This document shows, piece by piece, positions 17,917 through 25,809 of a DNA stretch of 64,000 nt; position 1 is the first letter of the stretch; each line of letters starts with the position of its first letter. Under the pieces are notes generated by a model. The model worked only from the letters and a program-made list of their open reading frames with translations. It searched no databases and had not been told where the DNA came from. The position numbers were made by a program, and so were the translations under genes. Origin of the DNA: Comamonas_C sp026954015. GTDB taxonomy: Bacteria; Pseudomonadota; Gammaproteobacteria; Burkholderiales; Burkholderiaceae_C. The stretch covers positions 62,001-126,000 of the forward strand of contig JAPSFS010000004.1 of assembly GCA_035063785.1 (NCBI GenBank), in the 5' to 3' direction.

Positions 17917-19062
17917 TCAGGCGTGCGTGAGCACCAGGTTGTCGCGGTGCACCATCTCAGGCTCGGCGGCGTAGCCCAGCAGCCGCTCGAACTCGGACGA
18001 CGACTTGCGGCACAGCAGGCGCGCCTCGGCGCTCGCGTAGTTGGCCAGGCCGCGTGCGATCTCGTGGCCACCCACGTCGCGCACCGCGATCACGTCGCCG
18101 CGCACGAATTCGCCCTCGACCGCCACCATGCCGATCGGCAGCAGGCTCTTGCCCGCGTCGCGCAGCTTGGCCGCGGCGCCCGCGTCCACCGTGACCGAGC
18201 CGCGCAGCTGCAGGTGGTCCATCATCCACTGCTTGCGCGCCTGGTGCTTGTGCGTGTGCGCCGCCAGCAGCGTGCCGATCGCCTCGCCGCGCGCCAGGCG
18301 CAGCAGCACGTCGCGTTCGCGCCCCCAGGCGATGATGGTGGAGGCGCCCGAGCCCGCCGCGCGCCTGGCCGCGAGGATCTTGGTAATCATGCCCCCGCGC
18401 CCGATGCTGGAGCCGGCGCCGCCGGCCATGGCTTCGAGCGCGGGGTCTCCGGCCTGCGCCTCGTGGATGAAGGCCGCATCGGGGTGGCGGCGTGGGTCGG
18501 CCGCGTACAGGCCCTGCTGGTCGGTGAGGATCACGAGCAGGTCGGCCTCGACCAGGTTGGTGACCAGTGCGCCCAGCGTGTCGTTGTCGCCGAACTTGAT
18601 TTCGTCAGTGACGACCGTGTCGTTTTCGTTGATGACCGGCACCACGCCCAGGTGCAGCAGCGTGAGCAGCGTCGAGCGCGCATTCAGGTAGCGCTCGCGG
18701 TCGGCCAGGTCGGCGTGCGTGAGCAGTACCTGCGCGCTGCCCATGCCAAGCTCGCGCAGCTTGGTCTCGTACATCTGCGCCAGGCCCATCTGGCCCACGG
18801 CGGCGGCGGCCTGCAGCTCGTTCACTTCGCCGGGGCGCGTGCTCCAGCCCAGGCGCTTCATCCCTTCGGCTATCGCACCGCTGGAGACCATGATGACCTC
18901 GCGCCGCGCACCCGCCTCGCCGCGCACCAGTGCGGTGAGCTGGCGGCACCATTCGCCGATCGCGGCCTCGTCCAGACCGCGGCCTTCATTGGTCACGAGG
19001 CTCGATCCCACCTTGACGACGATGCGGTGGGCGTCGCGCGCGAGCGTGGAAGTTTTATGCAT
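17917..19062 (-). CDS. proB: Glutamate 5-kinase
   Basis: ProB catalyses the first step of proline synthesis, phosphorylating glutamate. The 381-residue product has the amino-acid-kinase domain (RIVVKVGSSLVTNEG near the start, then SSGAIAEGMKRLG, VINENDTVVTDE and GGMITKILAARRA) and a C-terminal PUA domain from about 285 (GSVTVDAGAAAKL). The ATG at 19062 is preferred over TTG at 19065. A hairpin repeat starts 9 bases upstream and no strong ribosome-binding site is visible. It follows obgE by 51 bases on the same strand. Confidence 0.95.
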   Translation of the reverse strand: MHKTSTLARDAHRIVVKVGSSLVTNEGRGLDEAAIGEWCRQLTALVRGEAGARREVIMVSSGAIAEGMKRLGWSTRPGEVNELQAAAAVGQMGLAQMYETKLRELGMGSAQVLLTHADLADRERYLNARSTLLTLLHLGVVPVINENDTVVTDEIKFGDNDTLGALVTNLVEADLLVILTDQQGLYAADPRRHPDAAFIHEAQAGDPALEAMAGGAGSSIGRGGMITKILAARRAAGSGASTIIAWGRERDVLLRLARGEAIGTLLAAHTHKHQARKQWMMDHLQLRGSVTVDAGAAAKLRDAGKSLLPIGMVAVEGEFVRGDVIAVRDVGGHEIARGLANYASAEARLLCRKSSSEFERLLGYAAEPEMVHRDNLVLTHA

Positions 19063-19070
19063 CAAATCGG

Positions 19071-19110
19071 GCGCTGACGCTTGCCCAGCAAGCGCAAACA
19101 GCTATGAAAA
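19071..19110 (+). repeat. Dispersed hairpin repeat, copy 2
   Basis: ACGCTTG, short loop, CAAGCGC, then CAGCTATGAAAA. It fills the 51-base gap between obgE and proB, inverted with respect to those genes, so proB's leader contains the element. Confidence 0.85.
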
Positions 19111-19113
19111 CCA

Positions 19114-20187
19114 TTACGTTGTGGGGTGGGGTGCGGCAAAGCGCGGATCGACCTCCACCACGCCTTGCTCGGCCTGCTGGCGCGCGTGCACGTGCTGGTA
19201 GATGGCCTGCGTGAGCGGCTCGCAGCCTTCGTGCGTGAGCGCGGAGATCTCGAACACCGGGCCCTTCCAGCGCAGGCGCCTGACGAACTCCCGCACCCTG
19301 GCCGCGCGCTCCTCGGCAGGCACCATGTCGAGCTTGTTGAGCACCAGCCAGCGCGGCTTGGCGTGCAGCCTGGCGTCGTACTTCTTGAGCTCGGCCACGA
19401 TTGCGCGCGCCTGGGCGACGGGGTCCACCGTCTCGTCGAACGGCGCGAGATCGACGATGTGCAGCAGCAGCCGCGTGCGCTGCAGGTGGCGCAGGAACTG
19501 GTGACCCAGGCCCGCGCCCTCGGAGGCGCCTTCGATCAGGCCCGGAATGTCGGCGACGACGAAGCTCTGCTCCGGCCCCACGCGCACCACGCCCAGGTTG
19601 GGGTGCAGTGTGGTGAAGGGGTAATCTGCGATCTTGGGCCGCGCGTTGGAAACCGCTGCGATGAAGGTGGACTTGCCGGCGTTGGGCATGCCCAGCAGCC
19701 CCACGTCGGCAAGCACCTTGAGTTCGAGCTTGAGGCTCTTCTTCTCGCCCGGCCAGCCGGGGGTCTTCTGGCGCGGCGCGCGGTTGATCGCGCTCTTGAA
19801 GCGCAGGTTGCCAAAGCCTCCGTCGCCGCCCTTGGCGATCATGATCTGCTGGCCGGGTTCGAGCAGCTCGTGCAGCACCGCGCCGGTATCGGCGTCGGTG
19901 ATGATCGTGCCCACGGGCATCTTGAGCGTCACGTCGCTGCCGGCCGCGCCGAACATGTCCGAGCCCATGCCGTGTTCGCCGCGCTTGGCCTCGTGGCGGC
20001 GCGCGTAGCGGTAATCCACCAGCGTGTTGAGGTTGGGGTCCGCCACCGCGTACACATGGCCGCCGCGCCCGCCGTCGCCGCCATTGGGGCCGCCGAATTC
20101 CTTGTATTTCTCGTGGCGGAACGACACGCAGCCGTTGCCGCCGTCGCCGGCCGCGACGTCGATATAGGCCTCGTCTACGAATTTCAT
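19114..20187 (-). CDS. obgE: GTPase ObgE/CgtA
   Basis: This ribosome-associated GTPase works in 50S maturation and stress signalling. The 357-residue product has the glycine-rich Obg domain (1-158, starting MKFVDEAYIDVAAGDGG), then the G domain with G1 GMPNAGKST, G3 DIPG and G4 NKLD. The variable C-terminal OCT domain is essentially absent, as often in betaproteobacteria. It sits downstream of rplU-rpmA with a hairpin between, the conserved bacterial order. Confidence 0.96.
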   Translation of the reverse strand: MKFVDEAYIDVAAGDGGNGCVSFRHEKYKEFGGPNGGDGGRGGHVYAVADPNLNTLVDYRYARRHEAKRGEHGMGSDMFGAAGSDVTLKMPVGTIITDADTGAVLHELLEPGQQIMIAKGGDGGFGNLRFKSAINRAPRQKTPGWPGEKKSLKLELKVLADVGLLGMPNAGKSTFIAAVSNARPKIADYPFTTLHPNLGVVRVGPEQSFVVADIPGLIEGASEGAGLGHQFLRHLQRTRLLLHIVDLAPFDETVDPVAQARAIVAELKKYDARLHAKPRWLVLNKLDMVPAEERAARVREFVRRLRWKGPVFEISALTHEGCEPLTQAIYQHVHARQQAEQGVVEVDPRFAAPHPTT

Positions 20188-20220
20188 GGGGTGACAGTGT
20201 AGGGGGCGCCTGCAAACAAC

Positions 20221-20244
20221 AAAGCCCCGAGCGATCGGGGCTTT
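20221..20244 (-). terminator. Terminator or attenuator between rpmA and obgE
   Basis: AAAGCCCCGA and TCGGGGCTTT form a 10-bp stem around a four-base loop. On the minus strand it is followed by a T-rich stretch. Positioned 24 bases after the rpmA stop, it probably ends or limits the abundant ribosomal-protein transcript before obgE. Confidence 0.75.
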
Positions 20245-20267
20245 GCCGCTGCGCGTGCGAGCCGCCG

Positions 20268-20528
20268 TCAGCTTGCAGGCGTGACGCTCACCGTGTGCTT
20301 GGAGAGCGCCCCCTTGGTGGCGAACGACACATGGCCGTCCACCAGCGCGAACAGCGTGTGGTCCTTGCCGGTGCCGACGTTGGTGCCGGCGTGGATGCGC
20401 GTGCCGCGCTGGCGCACGATGATCGAGCCGGCGCTCACCAGCTCGCCCCCGTAGGCCTTCACACCCAGCATCTTGGGCTTGGAATCGCGCCCGTTGTGCG
20501 TCGAGCCGCCGCCTTTTTTGTGTGCCAT
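20268..20528 (-). CDS. rpmA: 50S ribosomal protein L27
   Basis: L27 lies near the peptidyl-transferase centre, where its N-terminal tail contacts tRNA. The 86-residue product starts MAHKKGGGSTHNGRDS, with the characteristic KRYGGE-like segment here as KAYGGELV, and ends normally. No Firmicutes-type N-terminal extension is present. It is encoded 18 bases after rplU in the conserved rplU-rpmA pair and followed by a hairpin terminator. Confidence 0.98.
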   Translation of the reverse strand: MAHKKGGGSTHNGRDSKPKMLGVKAYGGELVSAGSIIVRQRGTRIHAGTNVGTGKDHTLFALVDGHVSFATKGALSKHTVSVTPAS

Positions 20529-20546
20529 GACTTCAACTCCCTGGGT

Positions 20547-20858
20547 TCAGGCGGCGATCGCGGTGATCTGCAGTTCGGTGAACTGCTGGCGATGGCCCTG
20601 GTGTTTCTGATAGTGCTTGCGACGGCGCAGCTTGAAGATGCGCACCTTGTCGTGCTTGCCATGTGCCACGACCGTGGCCTTGACGCTTGCGCCCGTCACC
20701 AGGGGTGCGCCCACCTTGAGTTCGCTGCCGTCGCCGACAGCCAGAACCTGGTCGAGCACGATCTCCTGGCCTACTTCCGCAGCAATCTGTTCTATCTTGA
20801 TTTTTTCGCCAGTGGCAACGCGATACTGCTTGCCACCGGTTTTTATGACCGCGTACAT
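20547..20858 (-). CDS. rplU: 50S ribosomal protein L21
   Basis: L21 binds 23S rRNA. The 103-residue product starts MYAVIKTGGKQYRV and ends with the conserved basic KLRRRKHYQKHQGHRQQF. The start at 20858 is preceded by AAGAGG. A longer open frame upstream is not used. On the minus strand a TACAAT near 20914-20919 is a plausible -10 box. The gene is divergent from ispB. Confidence 0.98.
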   Translation of the reverse strand: MYAVIKTGGKQYRVATGEKIKIEQIAAEVGQEIVLDQVLAVGDGSELKVGAPLVTGASVKATVVAHGKHDKVRIFKLRRRKHYQKHQGHRQQFTELQITAIAA

Positions 20859-20982
20859 GTAAACCTCTTTTTTGCAAAAGCTCTGCAAACGGATTTTTGC
20901 AGAACCGGTGATTGTACAGGATGCACTTGCATCCCCACGGCGCAAACGTGTCGCCATGCGTATGGAGGCCCGGGGGGCTTCC

Positions 20983-20988
20983 TATAAT
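20983..20988 (+). promoter_or_regulatory. Candidate -10 element for ispB
   Basis: A perfect TATAAT 38 bases before the ispB start. The -35 region is weak, so the call rests on the -10 box and its position in a divergent intergenic gap. Confidence 0.5.
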
Positions 20989-21025
20989 CGCCCGCTGGCT
21001 TACACCGCCGCAGGCACGGAGCACC

Positions 21026-22009
21026 TTGAGTACCTCAGCACCCAGCACTTACGCCGCTCTGGCGTTGATCGCCGACGACATGCGTGAGGTGGACCGGGTC
21101 ATCGCGGCGCGCCTCGATTCTTCCGTGGCGCTCGTGGGCGAGGTGGCGCATTACATCATCCGCGCGGGCGGCAAGCGCCTGCGCCCGGCGCTGCTGCTCC
21201 TGATGAGCGGCGCGCTCGGCTACACCGGCGCGCAGCGCTTCAACCTCGCCGCGGTGGTTGAGTTCATCCATACGGCGACGCTGCTGCACGATGACGTGGT
21301 GGACGCCTCCACCCTGCGCCGCGGCCGCGCGACTGCCAACGAGCGCTTCGGCAACCCGGCGAGCGTGCTGGTCGGCGATTTCCTGTACTCGCGCGCCTTC
21401 CAGATGATGGTGGAAAGCGGGGACATGCGCGTGATGCGCATCCTGGCCGACGCCACCAACGTGATCGCCGAGGGCGAGGTTCAGCAGCTCGTGAACACGC
21501 ACGACGCGGCGCTGACCGAGGCGGGCTACCTGGAGGTGATCCGCTCCAAGACGGCCAAGCTGTTCGAGGCGAGCGCGCGCCTGGCCGCCGTGCTCGCGCG
21601 CAGCCCCAGCGACGTGGAGGAGCGCTGCGCGACCTACGGCCGCGCGCTGGGCACCGCGTTCCAGGTGATCGACGATGCGCTCGACTACGAGGGTGACGTG
21701 CAGGTGATGGGCAAGAACCTCGGCGACGACCTGCGCGAGGGCAAGATGACGTTGCCGCTCATTGTCGCGATGCAGCGCGGCACCGCGGCGCAGCAGGCGA
21801 TGCTGCGCCGCGTCATCGAGGCCGGTTCCACCGACGAACTCGACGCCGTCGCGGCAGTCGTGCGCGACACCGACGCGATGCGCGCAACCCACGCCGCTGC
21901 CGTGGCACAGGCACAGGAAGCTGTTGATGCGTTATCCGCGCTTCCCGCCAATTCCTATACCAGCGCGCTGCTACAATTAGCGACTTCGCTGCTGGATCGC
22001 ACTTCCTGA
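21026..22009 (+). CDS. ispB: Octaprenyl (polyprenyl) diphosphate synthase
   Basis: This cytosolic trans-prenyltransferase builds the long side chain of ubiquinone. The 327-residue product has both aspartate-rich motifs: LLHDDVVD (first) and QVIDDALDYEGD (second), plus GGKRLRPALLLL. I chose the TTG at 21026 because ACGGAG precedes it and the protein then begins at the family's usual point; there is no suitable ATG. The gene faces away from rplU-rpmA, the common proteobacterial arrangement, and is followed by tRNA-Pro. Confidence 0.94.
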   Translation: MSTSAPSTYAALALIADDMREVDRVIAARLDSSVALVGEVAHYIIRAGGKRLRPALLLLMSGALGYTGAQRFNLAAVVEFIHTATLLHDDVVDASTLRRGRATANERFGNPASVLVGDFLYSRAFQMMVESGDMRVMRILADATNVIAEGEVQQLVNTHDAALTEAGYLEVIRSKTAKLFEASARLAAVLARSPSDVEERCATYGRALGTAFQVIDDALDYEGDVQVMGKNLGDDLREGKMTLPLIVAMQRGTAAQQAMLRRVIEAGSTDELDAVAAVVRDTDAMRATHAAAVAQAQEAVDALSALPANSYTSALLQLATSLLDRTS

Positions 22010-22034
22010 AGAGGGTGGTCTCCGGCAAGGCGAT

Positions 22035-22111
22035 CGGGGTGTAGCTTAGCCTGGTAGAGCGCTACGTTCGGGACGTAGAGGCCGGAGGTTCGAATCCTCT
22101 CACCCCGACCA
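22035..22111 (+). tRNA. tRNA-Pro (CGG anticodon)
   Basis: A 77-base cloverleaf: acceptor CGGGGTG pairs with CACCCCG; anticodon stem CTACG/CGTAG encloses TTCGGGA, giving anticodon CGG; T-arm GGTTCGAATCC; encoded CCA end. It reads CCG codons, frequent in this GC-rich genome. A hairpin terminator follows at 22139. Confidence 0.98.
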
Positions 22112-22138
22112 GAAATTTTCGTGCAGGCCCCATGTTCC

Positions 22139-22161
22139 AAGCCCCTCGCGCAGGGGCTTTT
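22139..22161 (+). terminator. Rho-independent terminator after tRNA-Pro
   Basis: AAGCCCCT and AGGGGCTT form a stem over a short GCGC-type loop, followed by TTT. It is 28 bases downstream of the tRNA. Confidence 0.8.
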
Positions 22162-22460
22162 GCTTCTGGGCGTAACCCTACCGCCAGAACTGACTGCATC
22201 GCCCAGGACCGCGTTTTTGGGCGAACAACCTCTTCGGTAACTGCAGTTAGTGGAAGCGATGCAGAATCCGCGCAGGTGTAGCTGCGCGCCCGATATCGGT
22301 GCCCGGCCACCAGGAAGCACCGGTATCGGTCGCTGCCGCTGGGGTGCAACACAGGCGCCGAAGCAGGTCCACGCCGGGCGAGCTCCGGCGTCTGCGGGCC
22401 CGGCGGGGCGGAACCGGATAGTGCCGGTAAACCACGACCACGAGACACCAGGAGTCAAGC
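22162..22460. other. Intergenic region upstream of the ThDP enzyme gene
   Basis: About 300 bases with no supported gene. I see only a ribosome-binding site (CAGGAG) for the gene at 22461 and short GC-rich inverted segments. No tRNA 3'-end duplicate (attachment-site candidate) was recognised. Confidence 0.5.
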
Positions 22461-24110
22461 ATGAAAGTTTATGAAGCCATTGCCCACGGATTGTTCGATA
22501 TGGGCTGTACCGAGCTGTTCGGCGTGTTGGGTGACGGGTGTGTCTATGTGATCGACAGCTACCGGCGCGATACCACCGGGCACTACACGGCAGCGGTTCA
22601 CGAGGGCGGCGCGGTCCTGATGGCACAGGGCTGGGCGCGCGTGTCGGGCCAGGTCGGCGTGGCCGCGGTGACCCACGGGCCCGGGCTGACCAACACCGTG
22701 ACGGCGCTGGTTGAGGGCGTGAAGGCCGGTACGCCGATGGTGCTGCTGGCTGGGGCGACTCCGGTGATCGACCGCGAGCATGCGCAGAACGTCAACCAGC
22801 CCGCGCTGGTGGCCGCCACGGGCGCGGGCTTCGAACCGTTGCGTGGTCCGGGGACCGTGGCCGAAGACCTGGCGCGCGCGTTTTACCGCGCGCATTGCGA
22901 GCGCCGGCCCATCGTCTTCAACATGCCGGTGGAGTTCCAGTGGCAGGAGGTCGAGTACGAAAAGCCGCACCTGCGGTTCCCCGACGCGCGATTCGTCATC
23001 CCGAGCAGCAAGGACATGGACGACGCGATCGGCATCATTGCCTCCGCGCGCATGCCCGTCGTGATCGGCGGACGGGGCATCGGCACGCCCGAGGCGGAGG
23101 CGGCCGTGCTGCGTTTCGCGCAGCGCATCGAAGCGCCCGTGGCCACCTCGCTGCGCGGGAAGGGGCTGTTTGCGGACGATCCGTTCCACCTCGGCATCTC
23201 CGGCACGGTGAGCCACGAGGTCGCCTTGGACGTGATAGGCCGCGCCGACTGCCTGATCGTGTTCGGCGCCAGCCTGAACAAATACACCTCGGGGCACCGG
23301 GGCCTCACGCGCGGCAAGCGCATCGTCCAGGTCAATCCGCTGGCGAGCGAGATCGGTCGCTGCGTGCCCGTGACCGTCGGCCTGGTTGGCGACCCCGGCC
23401 TGACCGCGGACGCCATGGTCAAGTGGCTGGACGAGGCGGAAATCCCCGGCTCCGGCGGGCGCACCCAGGATTTGCGCGAGCAGATCGAGACCTACCGCAA
23501 GACGTCGCGCAAAACGCTGACGCACCCGACGCCGGCCGGCACCGTCGATCTGTACGAGACCGCGTTTGCGCTGGAGCAGGCGCTGCCGCGCGACCGCGTG
23601 TTCCTCACGGGGTCGGGCCGTTTCATGTTCGCGTTCTGGCAGGCGATTTCCGTCCCGAACCCACATTCCTATGTCGATGGCAACGGGCTGTCGTCCATCG
23701 GCATCGGCGTGGCCACGGCCATGGGCGCGGCCCGGGCTGCGGGCGACCGCCCGACGCTGCTCGTCACGGGCGACGGGGGCTTCATGCTCAGCGGCCTGAG
23801 CGAACTGGCCACCGCCGTGGCCGAGCAGCTCGACCTGATCATCGTCGTCGCCAACGACAGCAGCTACGGGGCCGAACATATCGCACTGACCGCGCACAAC
23901 ATGGACCCGAACATCTCGCTGCTGCAGTCGCGCGACTTCGCGAAAATTGCCGAAGCCTTCGGCTGCAAGGGGCTGACCGTAACGAGCAACGCCGAGCTCA
24001 AGACCGCCATGGACGCCATCGCCACGCGTGACCGCAAACGCCCGCTGGTGATCGACGTGAAGATCGATGCCGCGTCCGTCTACGGCGGGGCGCCGATCTC
24101 GCGTCCTTGA
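22461..24110 (+). CDS. Thiamine-diphosphate-dependent enzyme, acetolactate synthase-like
   Basis: A 549-residue protein with the three-domain POX/ALS layout: N-terminal PYR domain with the activating glutamate in VHEGGA (about residues 46-51), central Rossmann-like domain, and C-terminal PP domain with the ThDP/Mg motif GDGGFMLSG ending in the asparagine of ANDSSYG. It resembles large-subunit acetolactate synthase-like and 2-oxoacid decarboxylase-like proteins, but no small regulatory subunit gene is adjacent, so it is unlikely to be the biosynthetic IlvB. Reaction unknown. It stands alone between tRNA-Pro and tRNA-Asn, with a good CAGGAG site. Confidence 0.8.
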   Translation: MKVYEAIAHGLFDMGCTELFGVLGDGCVYVIDSYRRDTTGHYTAAVHEGGAVLMAQGWARVSGQVGVAAVTHGPGLTNTVTALVEGVKAGTPMVLLAGATPVIDREHAQNVNQPALVAATGAGFEPLRGPGTVAEDLARAFYRAHCERRPIVFNMPVEFQWQEVEYEKPHLRFPDARFVIPSSKDMDDAIGIIASARMPVVIGGRGIGTPEAEAAVLRFAQRIEAPVATSLRGKGLFADDPFHLGISGTVSHEVALDVIGRADCLIVFGASLNKYTSGHRGLTRGKRIVQVNPLASEIGRCVPVTVGLVGDPGLTADAMVKWLDEAEIPGSGGRTQDLREQIETYRKTSRKTLTHPTPAGTVDLYETAFALEQALPRDRVFLTGSGRFMFAFWQAISVPNPHSYVDGNGLSSIGIGVATAMGAARAAGDRPTLLVTGDGGFMLSGLSELATAVAEQLDLIIVVANDSSYGAEHIALTAHNMDPNISLLQSRDFAKIAEAFGCKGLTVTSNAELKTAMDAIATRDRKRPLVIDVKIDAASVYGGAPISRP

Positions 24111-24231
24111 ACCGCTGGCCCGGTCGGGCCGTAGCCGCCAGGGCCGACGGGGCTTGCGGCGTCGGCTCGCAACCGAGGGGTTCCTGCGGGGGCGGTCAAG
24201 TTGCAGGCGCATTGCACCGCGCACCAACGAC

Positions 24232-24255
24232 AAGGGCCTTCGCATGAAGGCCCTT
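24232..24255. terminator. Hairpin between the ThDP enzyme gene and tRNA-Asn
   Basis: AAGGGCCTTC and GAAGGCCCTT form a 10-bp stem around CGCAT-type loop bases. It can serve the convergent ThDP gene and tRNA-Asn; the T-tract is weak on both sides. Confidence 0.6.
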
Positions 24256-24277
24256 GCAATGTGTGTCGGTGTACCGG

Positions 24278-24353
24278 TGGCTCCTCGACCTGGGCTCGAA
24301 CCAGGGACCTGCGGATTAACAGTCCGTCGCTCTACCGACTGAGCTATCGAGGA
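24278..24353 (-). tRNA. tRNA-Asn (GTT anticodon)
   Basis: A 76-base cloverleaf on the minus strand: acceptor TCCTCGA with TCGAGGA, D-arm with AGCTCAGTCGGTAGAGC, anticodon loop CTGTTAA giving GTT, T-arm GGTTCGAGCC, and encoded CCA. Confidence 0.98.
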
Positions 24354-24395
24354 ACAAGCCCGCAATTCTAACGGCAAAATGGGCGCCGTCGCGAC

Positions 24396-24809
24396 TCAGT
24401 TCGGGTTTTCTCGAGAGGGTTCGGGGCGCAGCCACAGCCAGGTGAGCACGCAGCCCATGCTGATCCAGGCGAACGCACGCGCCCAGGTGGGTACGTTCAC
24501 GACCGCGAGCAGCGCGGCGGAGGCGGCCATGACCGCGGTGGCGCTCCACTTGGCGCGGCGGCTCACGTGGCCGCCGTCGGCCCAGTCGCGCAGCATCGGG
24601 CCGAAGAGGCGGTGGCGCCAGAGCCACGCGTGCAGGCGAGGCGAGCTGCGCGCCGCTGCCCATGCGGCCATGAGGATGAAGACCGTCGTGGGCAGGCCGG
24701 GGACGAAGATGCCGATGATGCCGGTGGCCAGGCTCAGCAGCGCGAACGCCAGCAGCAGCCAGCGCACTGGCGTCGGCAGCGGGGGAGGCATTTCGGGCGG
24801 ATCTGCCAT
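24396..24809 (-). CDS. DUF454 (YbaN-type) inner-membrane protein
   Basis: A 137-residue small membrane protein. Two hydrophobic stretches at about 15-50 include the family signature GIIGIFVPGLPTTVFILMA, followed by RSSPRLHAWLWRHRLFGP and two further hydrophobic segments near the end. The family is widespread, function unknown. The start at 24809 gives a short MADPPEMPPPLP head; the longer open frame upstream is a shadow of the divergent deformylase gene. Confidence 0.88.
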   Translation of the reverse strand: MADPPEMPPPLPTPVRWLLLAFALLSLATGIIGIFVPGLPTTVFILMAAWAAARSSPRLHAWLWRHRLFGPMLRDWADGGHVSRRAKWSATAVMAASAALLAVVNVPTWARAFAWISMGCVLTWLWLRPEPSRENPN

Positions 24810-24845
24810 GTCGGCGCCGATTGTGCCCGCGCTATGCTCGCCCGC

Positions 24846-25382
24846 ATGGCAATACACGAGATTCTGAAGATGGGCGACGCGCGGCTGCTGCGCGTGGCGC
24901 AGCCGGTACGCGAGTTCGACACCGACGCGCTGCACCAGCTCGTGGCCGATCTGATCGACACCATGCGCGCGGCGCAGGGCGCGGGTCTGGCGGCGCCGCA
25001 GATCGGGGTGGGGCTGCAGGTGGTGGTGTTCGGCGGCGGCGCGCCCAACCCGCGCTATCCGGACCGGCCCCTCGTGCCGCGCACGGTGCTGGTCAACCCC
25101 GTGGTGACGCCGCTGGGCGACGAGCAGGAGGACGATTGGGAGGGGTGTCTGTCCATCCCCGGCCTGCGCGGGCGGGTGCCGCGCTGGCGGCGCGTGCGCT
25201 ACGTGGGGCGCGATCCGTACGGAGACCCGATAGCGCGCGAGGCCGAGGGCTTTCACGCGCGCGTGGTGCAGCACGAATGCGACCACCTCGTGGGCAAGCT
25301 CTACCCCATGCGCATGCGCGACCTGGCGCTGCTGGGCTACACGGACGTGCTGTTCCCCGGCGTGGCGCTGGAAGACGACTGA
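24846..25382 (+). CDS. def: Peptide deformylase
   Basis: This metalloenzyme removes the N-formyl group from new proteins. The 178-residue product has all three motifs: GAGLAAPQIGV (motif 1), EGCLSIPG with the metal cysteine (motif 2), and HECDH with the two metal histidines (motif 3; Cys replaces the more common Phe between them). The start at 24846 is 36 bases from the divergent DUF454 start. The stop codon merges with the first base pair of a 102-bp repeat element. It is not next to fmt, so it may be the second deformylase of the genome. Confidence 0.93.
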   Translation: MAIHEILKMGDARLLRVAQPVREFDTDALHQLVADLIDTMRAAQGAGLAAPQIGVGLQVVVFGGGAPNPRYPDRPLVPRTVLVNPVVTPLGDEQEDDWEGCLSIPGLRGRVPRWRRVRYVGRDPYGDPIAREAEGFHARVVQHECDHLVGKLYPMRMRDLALLGYTDVLFPGVALEDD

Positions 25383-25483
25383 TACGGATTTGACTTCAAT
25401 CGTCTGACGTTGTTGGTTCGCCTTGCCGTGCGGCAGCACTGCCTTCGGCTCGCCTCGCTATCCGCCTGAAAGCTAATCCGTAT
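25382..25483. repeat. 102-bp MITE-like element with terminal inverted repeats
   Basis: The element begins ATACGGATT (25382) and ends AATCCGTAT (25483), perfect 9-bp terminal inverted repeats; the interior has further complementary blocks such as GCGGCAGCACTGCC. It sits exactly between two convergent genes: its left end supplies the last base of the def stop and its right end encodes the final residues and stop of the thioredoxin-like gene. It has no coding capacity. Confidence 0.8.
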
Positions 25484-25808
25484 GGGCGCTGATCTGCGCC
25501 AGCGCGTCGGCGATGGCCCCCTCGGTCTGCGGGCGCACGAGCCGCGCGACTTCCGCGCCGTCCCGAAGGAACACGAGCGTGGGCCAGAGCTTCACGCCGA
25601 AGCTGCGGCCCAGGCGCTGGCCGGGACCGTCCTGCACCTTCACGTGCGGGAGTTCCGGGTAGCTGGCGAGCGCCGCGCGCACGAGCGGCGCCGCGCGCGC
25701 GCAGTGGCCGCACCAGGGCGTGCCGAATTCAAGCAGCACCGCGCCGCGCGACTGGTCCATGGCTTCGCGCGCGGGCGCCTGGGTCAGATAGGTTGCGCTG
25801 TAGGGCAT
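25473..25808 (-). CDS. Thioredoxin-family protein
   Basis: A 111-residue thioredoxin fold with the active site WCGHC (in EFGTPWCGHCARA) and the cis-proline region VKLWPTLVFLRDG. No signal peptide is visible, so it probably acts in the cytosol as a disulfide reductase. The start lies one base past the moeA stop, so it belongs to the mobA-moeA operon. The last residues HTD and the TAG stop are encoded by the end of the MITE-like element. Confidence 0.9.
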   Translation of the reverse strand: MPYSATYLTQAPAREAMDQSRGAVLLEFGTPWCGHCARAAPLVRAALASYPELPHVKVQDGPGQRLGRSFGVKLWPTLVFLRDGAEVARLVRPQTEGAIADALAQISAHTD

Positions 25809-25809
25809 G

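Noticed and set aside
22112..22460. Attachment-site duplication of the tRNA-Pro 3' end
   Set aside because: I looked for a copy of TTCGAATCC...CCCCGACCA near the ThDP gene and did not find one; no integrase is present.
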